From positions 145,404,393 to 145,468,392 of the forward strand of contig CM030358.1 of the NCBI GenBank assembly GCA_017893485.1: a stretch of DNA of 64,000 nucleotides, read 5' to 3'. The first letter of the stretch is position 1; each line of letters starts with the position of its first letter. The translations under genes were made by a program, and so were the position numbers. Below are positions 22,501 through 31,500 of the stretch, piece by piece. The notes beneath the pieces are model-generated. The model ran no database searches and was not told where the DNA came from. It worked only from the letters and a program-made list of their open reading frames with translations. The stretch comes from Hemerocallis citrina (lineage: Eukaryota; Streptophyta; Magnoliopsida; Asparagales; Asphodelaceae).

Positions 22501-25500
22501 GTTGGATCTCAATTATATCACACAAAGGAGAGATGAAGAGCAAAACTCAACACAATAATTTTTTTAATCAGGAATATCACAACTTCTCATTAATCTCAAG
22601 GCCTATATATAGGCTGAAAACAAATATTGATACAAATATCAAAATATTCTAAAATCTCAGAAATATTCTAATGCATAAAAAAAAGATTACATATGACTAT
22701 AATTGCCAAAAATAAATATGGTACTGAAATAAAATACTAAACTAAATAGAATGGATGTCCTCATCAAAAACATTTATATATATCTTTTTCTGGCCAAGCC
22801 AACCTATTACAGTTTAAATTTTAATTGATTACACTATGGTAGACAAAAATTGAAATCATCATTAGTTTTGGTTTTCTGATTTTTGAAAAAATAATCCTCA
22901 CCGGTGAAAAGAATATTCTGGTGGAGAACTGGAAAGTAGTTGTTTTAAATCATAAACAGGCTTAATAAACACTGCCATTACAAGTTAATGTGGTTCATGT
23001 TTATTACTATTATCGGAGAATGGAGATGAGTACCTACTTCCCTAACTACGTTAATTTGAGAAATTAAGAATTTTTTTATTGCTTTAATAATTTCATACAG
23101 ATATTTGACATGTTCGACATCAAACGCAATGGTGTTATCGAATTTGGAGAGTTTGTTCGATCTTTAAGCATTTTCCATCCTGACACACCTGAAGCGGAAA
23201 AGATTGCATGTATGTTTATTTTCCAATACTAATTTTATTGTTTAAATTATTTTTGGTTGATCCTATAACCAAGTAGTATGATATTTGTATAGCTTCTGAG
23301 TGGCGAAGTTTATTTTGTTGCAGTTGCATTTAGATTATATGATTTACGGAACACTGGCTATATTGAGCAAATAGAGGTATAAATCTTTCAGTTATTTTCA
23401 CTAATGTCTATTACTATTTTATAATGCATAATATTTAGAAGTTGAAACGATAGCTTGTGATCTTATAGAAGATTGCAGAATGGAAAACCAGGATTCATAT
23501 AGCCGACCCCAACTAGTTGGGAAAAAGGCTTTGTTGTTGTTGTTGTTGTAATATTTAGAAGTTGAAACCTTGTTTTGATAGTTCTGCTTAATCTACATGG
23601 CAATAGTTTGAATATGACCACTATAGTTTCTTTAACTTGACTGTGTTTTAACTTTTATGGTTCCACTTCTCATCACATAAACGACAAAGTAGAAGTAACT
23701 TTAAGGAACACATTGAAGATTCGTTTCAATTTCGCTTATGCCATGGGAATCTCCGGCATAAGTTTCACTCAAAGAAACAGCCTCTTCCAATTGCCAGATG
23801 AAGTAGTTCATTCTTGTCATTCTTCTTCTTTTTTTTTTCTTCACAGTTAAAAGAGATGGTGTTAGCTCTTCTAAATGAATCAGATTTATGCCTTTCAGAT
23901 GATGTGGTTGAACAAATTGTTGATAAGGTGCGGAATACTCTTTTCCATCAGTTTTTATTTTGCACGTAATTAGCAGAGCACTGAGCTAATTTAACCTGCA
24001 ATATTGGGGATTTTTTTATTTTTCTCTTTTTAAAAAACATTTAATGTTGCTATTTCCACAGACGTTTATCCAAGCAGATTCGAATGGTGATGGAAAGATA
24101 GATCTAGATGAGTGGAAAGAATTTGCTGCAAAATATCCCGGATTGTTGAAGAACATGACTCTTCCATATTTGAAGTAGGTCGCCTGCTCTTCTAATATCT
24201 TTCAAGCTGAACTGATAAATGTTCATGTACTGGACCCCCAATTTTCTATGTAGTATGTTTCTAGCTCATACTGTTTACTGGTTTTTTGTCCCTTACAGTT
24301 ATCTGATATATTTTCTAGGAAAAGGTGCTGCAAGTAATTTTCACCAAAGAAAGTTGTCTTAGGTGTACTTAGGGCTGCAAATGAATCGAGCTATTCGCGA
24401 GCTAATCAGCTCGAGCTCGGTCAAAGCTCGGCTCGAGCTCGAGCTCAAAACTGAGCTCGTTTCGTAAACGAGCTGAGCTCGAGTTTGGGTTTTTTTTAGG
24501 CTAAGCCCGCGAGCTATTCGGCTCGAATACGATCAAAGCTAGATCAAAGCTCGGCTCGAACCGAGCTCGAGCCGAGCTCGAGCTCAAAACTGAGCTCGTT
24601 TCGTAAACGAGCTAAGCTCGAGCCTGAAGGTATTCGGCTCGGCTCGGCTCAATTGCAGCCCTAGGTGTACTAAAGTACAATTACAAAAAAATGAAGAGGA
24701 ACTTAATTGTAATGGCAAGGCATATAAATGCCACATGAGAGAGTGAGGGTTCAATTCTTGGTCTTCCCATGTTCAGGATGAACTTATCAATAAGAAATTA
24801 AGTTCCCATGATTTACTCAATAATAAAGAATCACCGGTTGTTAGGGGGCACATGTTCTTATTTTTCTTCTTCTTACAATTATTGAACTCCTAATTAATTG
24901 CATATATATTTCATGTTTTCAATGCTTGAAATAGACATTTTAGTATCTTCAATAATTCAATAATTATTTATTTATTATAGGAATTTACTCTGCAACATGT
25001 ATCCCATCGGTTTCATATATACAGGAAGAGGCCCATACATTTTGCCCTATATTGCCCATCTTAGTCAGTCTGTCATGAGCTGTCTGGTTATATTGCCCAT
25101 AGTCAGTTAAGAGAGGGGAGTCTGTGACCCTAACTTCTTTGTGATTGCTATCTGGTTTCGTCTACATATAGATCATGTTTGAATAGATAAGCACATAAAT
25201 GTTTCCATGATTATTGAACTCAGGATGGCCCCTCCAAGCCTTACTGCTTTCTGACATCTTATGTTTTTTTTTTTTTTTGAAATAAAAAGTGACCGAGGTC
25301 ACCGATCTCATTAATGAACGATTAACGACATCACAAAATAGTCCTACTACCACTCATACAAAGTTCTGTGCACATCGGCACCATAAACAAAAGTTCTATT
25401 ATAACATAACACCTAAGATGAAGATAAGTAATGTGCACTACGGCACAAACCACTACTCATGAAGACTCCAAAAGCCTGCTTCGCAAAGACCTCCTCAACA

Positions 25501-28500
25501 ATCCACCCCCACATGACAAGTAAAGAGATAATTGTTTCCATGTCCAAGCCGGTCACTTTGCCCCCTCGAATCGGATGCTCTTCCTGAAACCTGTATAACC
25601 TGCCCAATCATTTATCAGGACCACTATTTTTCGCAGTAATATATGAAAATTACATCTAATCTTACGAAAGCATAAGTCATTTCTATCCAGCCATAGAGAC
25701 CACAGAATAGCCCCAATCGTGATATCCCACAATGTCCTATGTTCTCTCCTAATATGAACGTTTCTCCAACCACCCCATAAGTCCTCTATACTATTAGGAA
25801 TCTCTACAGAATTAAATCCCAATCCAATAACTTCCCATGTAAGTGTGGCTCTAGGGCAACTGATGAAGATGTGGTTAGTGTCCTCTACTTCCAAGTTACA
25901 ATGTTGACATGTTACATCTATGGGGAGATTACGTTTCCTCATATTGGTCTTGGTCAATATAGCATTGTTGAGAACCAGCCATAGGAATGCTTTGACTTTA
26001 TTCGGTACGTGTGACCTCCAGACAATCGAAGCCTGATGGTTTCTAACCCCCCCGTCGTTTAATAGGCCGTACATGGACGCAACAGTGAACGTGTTGGATG
26101 TGCCCCAAATCCATTCTCTCTCGTCTTGTGCCTCCCTCTCCGATTGCTGAAACCCTTTCAACAAATCTTTAAACTCGTCCAATTGTGTCTCTCCCCTGCT
26201 TGATAATGTGCTTCTGAATACTAGTCTCAGTCTTCTATTCCTCCACACTTCCTTGACTAGACCGTCCACTGTTGATACTTCGTTCGCAAGGTCTGGGAAA
26301 AGCGATTGTAGGGTGTTCGCCCCAAACCACTTATCCTTCCAGAATCTAGTGGTACTCCCATTTCTGATTTTGCATTTCGTATTGGAATGGAAAATATCCC
26401 CCATTTTTGCAATTCCTTTCCATAAGAAAGAAGTCTTGCCTTGTGTACATCTTCCTCCAAATCTGACGATTTTTCGCCTTCTATATCTCATGAATGAATT
26501 GCTCCACCACGCTTTCCTCTGTTTGTGCATCTTCCACTACCATTTGGAAAGAAGTGCCCTATTCATATCTTGTAGGTTGACAATACCCATTCCTCCATAC
26601 TCTTTCTTCTTACAGACTCTGTCCCATTTCATCAAGTGGAACCCCTTCCCTTCACCACTGCCTTTCCAGAGGAATCGCCGCCTGCATCTGTCGATTCTTT
26701 GAATAACCCTGCTGGGGATCTCATATATGGACATGAGGTACGTGGGCAGACAACTTAGGACGGAGTTGATAAGGGTTATCCTTCCTCCTAATGAAAGAAA
26801 CTTTCCTTTCCAACCTGCCAGTTTCTTCTCTATTTTTTCAATGAGCGGTTCCTAATCCTCTTTTTTCATTTTCCCGGGTCTGATAACGGTACCTAGGTAG
26901 CGAAGCGGGTATTCTCCCCTTTCACACTCCAGCAATGAGGAAGTGACCTCCATCGAATTCGCGTTGTTATTGTTCAGAGCCATCACACAACTCTTGTGAA
27001 GATTGACAGCAAGTCCCGACCAATACTCAAAACATCTTAGTAAAATTCTGATGGATATAATTTCCTCCACTTTTGCCACCCCGAACAGGAGGGTATCATC
27101 TGCGTACTGCAGGATCGATAGCGGCACCGTGATCCCTTTCACTTTGACCCCCTTGATAATGCCTCTTTCTATTCCTCGTTTGTTCATTTCTGTCAGTCCA
27201 TCGGCCACGATCGTAAAAATCAGTGGCGACAATGGATCGCCTTGTCTCAAGCCTCTCTTGCATCTGATTTTAGTACCACTCTCTCCATTAACTTGTATAA
27301 AAGATTTCCCGTTTCTTACACATCTTCATCCACCTTCTCCATTTATCTCCAAACCCTTTTCAGTGGAACACTTCATCCACACAGTCTCACTCCACCGTAT
27401 CATATGCTTTTTCGAAGTCTAGCTTTATTAGAAATCCGTCAATTTTGTCTTTATTTCCTCGGAATATCATTTTATGGGCTGACGCAATACTATCCAAAAT
27501 ATCTCTCCCTCTAACGAAACCGCTTTGAGAGGCGTCGACTAAATCGGATAAGTGTGGAGAAAGTCTATTGGCCAACACTTTGGTGATGATTTTGAACGAG
27601 CCGTTAAGCAGACTAATTGGTCTTAGGTCCGTCACCCTAAGAACTTCTGCCTTCTTTGGGATGAGCACCATGTTAGCGTAGTTAAGCCGTTCTATCTGTG
27701 TCTCTTCCTCGAACAGTTCTCGAAAAATGTCAGGGAAGTCCTTCCTGATAATGGACCAATATCGCGAATAGAAGAAAATAGGGAACCCATAAGGTCCCAG
27801 AGCCTTGTCTTGCCTTAGGTCCTTGATTGCCTTTAAAATTTTCTCTTCCTTGAAAGGTTCCTCCAAGCTTTCGCTCCCGTCTATACTCGACTCGCTCCAC
27901 ATGTCGTGAATCAGTTCGCATATAATCCTTCTTTTCTTCCCCAGTAGATCTCTGAAGGACGAGTCTATATGATTTCTAATAGCTATACCATCCTCCATCC
28001 ACACCTCTCCCACAAACAGACCCCCTATATGGTTGTGTCGTCTTCTCCCATTAGCTTCCTTATTGAAGAAGGCTGTGTTAGCCCCCTTCTTCGAGCCATT
28101 GAATCCTGGATCTCTGTCTCCAATAGCATTCCTCCCGTTCCTCAATCTGATGTAGCTCCACTCTGCAAGAAGCCAGTTCTTGAAATTCCAAATCTAGCAG
28201 AACTCTCTCTTCCTCAATAGTTTCCAAATCCTGAACCCTTAGGACCAGCATCTCTTTTCTTCTCCTGTTTTCCTCATTTTCTAACTTAGCCCACTTTCTA
28301 AGGCAATTCCACAGACGTCTAAGTTTGAGAATCCAATTCGCTATAGCGTCGTTCGATGACGTGGACTCTGCCCAGGAGTTCTTTATGATCCTCCTGAGAT
28401 CAGCATTATAGGACCAGGCATTCTCAAATCTAAACTGACGAGTCTGCCTACTTCTGCCTCTTTCCACTTCCAGGATAAGTGGAATATGATCTGATGTAGT

Positions 28501-31500
28501 CCTAGGGATAGATCTGACTGACGCAAGTGGGAATAAGTCTTCCCAGTCCAAAGACACCAAAATGTGATCTAACTTTGCTAATGGCGGATTAGCCTGCATA
28601 TTAGACCAAGTAAACCTCCTGCCGCACCCCTGGATATCAATGAGGTTTAGCTCGTCTATTGTTTGGTTAAAGCGCTGTCTGTCTCTTTCATCAGGACCCC
28701 TACCTCGATGTTCGCACCTAAATCTTGTTAAATTAAAGCCCCCCATCACCCATGGGCATGCCCACCTGCTTCTGATAGCCCGAATTTCCACCCAAAAATC
28801 ATTTCTGCGGCTAGAGTTGCATGGCCCGTGGACCAACGTGACCATTTGCTCCCAACCATCCCTTTTACGCTTGATCCTAATAGTAACCGAGAAGTTACCC
28901 ACATGGTCGTCAATTACGTCAAAAATCTTGGAATCTACCCCCATCGCAATCCCCCCCGACATTCCTGTGGACTTCTTGAATCGCCAGACGAAGTCTCTAA
29001 GAGACAAAAGACCGTCGAAGTCTTTAACTTGTGGATCGACAACTAAAGCACAAATAATCGGTTTGATCCTAGCAATAATATCGTTAACTAATCTAGTCTT
29101 AACCTTCGTCTCTTGTAAAGCACAAATAATCGGTTTGATCCTAGCAATAGTATCGTTAACTAATTTAGTCTTAACCTTCGTTTGCATTCCTCTGACATTC
29201 CAAAAGATGTAACACATGGATAAAAACTTAAATCTATATGACACCTAACACTCTTAACCTCCTCTGACGAAAGGTCTAAATAGAAAGTCTATAAAGCCTC
29301 TTCTCTAATGTTTTTCACCCTCTTAAGCTGATCAGAAATGGTTGAACCCATATCTAATCCTAGCATGCATGCATAATAAATAAGATTATCGTCTGAAATG
29401 AAATTCAAAATAGAGAACGCACCTCCACACGCGGATGTTGGTTCCCTGGACGTCGCTGCCGATCTAATGAGGTCCTCCTCACTTGGGCCCTTGGCTCCCC
29501 ATCGATCCATTTGTCTCTTGCTTTTCCTTTTGGCATCATTTATTCCTTTATCCGCAGATTCTGCCGCTATATTGTCCCCTACGCTTGGTGTTAATGCCTT
29601 GACTCTACTTTCGAACTCTCCCTCTGAGTCGGAGAACTCAATACTCCATTTAAGGCCCCGATTCTATCTTCCTGTTTTGATGTATCCCCTTTGTATTCGC
29701 TATCTTTATCCCCTTCGAAACAGATCGCTTTTCCCTCCCTGTGCTCCATATCTCCTACGAACTTTACTGGTTCGCCTGTCGTCCCCTCATCCTCGAAGCC
29801 ACCCTGCCGAACCCCGTGCTCAGAGGTATCCGAGATAACTGAATTGATCAAACCAGCACCCCCTGATGTTTGGCCCACCTCTATAAAGCCCAGGGGCTGT
29901 TGAAGAATCTCTTGTCTGGGCCCAATAATGTCAGGGATTGGAATGGGCCCCCTAAGAATTAAGTTTTTTGTAATTTCTCTAACCGCGCACTCCACTGCTT
30001 CTCTGAATTCGGAGGTAGACATGCTGAGGACATCACTCTGTCTTTTCGTGGGGCCCACTACTCCTGCCGAATGGTTTGGAGCCTTGCGCTCCGCCACGTC
30101 GCATCCAACAGTACCTCGTACTGGCGCCGCACATCCCATCACTGTCCCTTCAACTTTGCTGGGCCGTTTCGAAGTCCTAAAGTCACTTTCTTAATTCCTG
30201 CGCCCCCTAAATCCTGTATAATCCCTTGATCTGTAGAAAGCTGTTTTGGACGCTCGAGATGGCCCCTCCTCTGATCCGATGGTTGGAGAAAGTTAACCAT
30301 CGAAACCTGATCTTGATCCAACGAATGCTCCTGATTTTCTCTCGCCAAATCCGACGGCTGCCCATCGTCGTCTACCTTGCAAACGGACTTGACCTCCACC
30401 TCCGAATTAGACCCTGAGAGCGCTAGCTCGTTTCTGAAGGAGACCTTTTTTCTCTCTACAATGATCTTGATTTCGTACCTCTTCATCGAATTAAGCTATG
30501 ATCACCGAGGGGATCAAACTCAGATCTTCAACCCCGATCTGGATCCTCGCAAATTCTCGCCTTGACTGAGTATTAGTATCTTTGTTGATACTGATTAGAT
30601 ATCCAAACCCGTGGATGAGGTTTTGAAACCCTGATTTAACCCAACACTGGAACGGAACGTTGAAAAGATGCACCCACACCACCGGAAATGTCTCGATGGC
30701 CATCGCCCCTGTTTTTCTCGACCATCTGCTCATGGTGATGTAAAACTCGTCCCCTTCGAAACTACCGCTGGCTAAGAGTTCCCGAGTAATTTCATCCGTT
30801 TTGCATTAGACAAGGAGCAAATCATCTTTCACCTTTTGAATTTCCCAATCCAGCCTCGAGGTAGGGCGCACAACATCTGAAAGAAGGCCCCTGATGGCTT
30901 TGATCGATGGGTGTCCCGTGTGCACCTTGAGCACGATGCACTGCCTCAATCGACACTCAAACTCCGCCATGATCGGAGTGGGGAGAATGACCGCCTTTAT
31001 GATCTTCCTCTGGCAATCGTTGCTTTCTTCTGAGTTAACCTGCTCTGTTTTAATCCCCTCTCCCAAACTCTGTTTTGGAGTGTCTAACGGAGCGCCAACA
31101 GCCACCTTGTTAACTTTGTCCCTGCTCCGTGAGCAATTCTTCGATATGTGACCAAACCTCTTACACTCGTAGTAAAACCAGTCGTTAGTACACTCGTGGA
31201 TAGTGTGACCCCTCCCCGCGCACTTGTGACAAAGTGGTTGTTTCGGAGTGCAAGAATGACCGGACGCCGATGAAGAGCTCAAGCTTTCCGCCTTCCTTTC
31301 CGCCTTCTTAACCCTTTTGGGTTTATACAAAATCTATTCCCCTTCCTCGTCCTCTTTCTTCTTCACTATTTCCCTCTCCGTCGACATTCCTCCTCTGCGA
31401 GCCTCCCCACTTCCGTGGTCGCCTAATGACCTCTTCGTAGCCTCAAGGTAGGTCCCTCTGTGGGTCATCGACGGCCGGAGTCCGCCTCTATCTCCTACCG

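Larger units (their letters stand above)
18055..22766 (-). mobile_element. pol-deleted Ty3 (chromovirus-like) element in CBL intron 3
   Basis: Antisense element bounded by long LTRs (18055-19254 and 21593-22766) with a perfect 5-bp target duplication AAAAC at 18050-18054 and 22767-22771. The primer binding site, minus strand TGGTATCAGAGCG, lies just inside the right LTR. The 2.3-kb interior holds gag and the integrase C-terminal domain only. Protease, RT, RNase H and the integrase core are gone, so it could move only with help from relatives. A solo LTR of the same family lies at 61256-62620. Confidence 0.93.

Noticed and set aside
24700..24770. tRNA gene suggested by a box-B-like GGGTTCAATTC; likewise near 63845 and 5440-5515
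   Set aside because: No cloverleaf can be formed; at most tRNA-derived SINE pieces.
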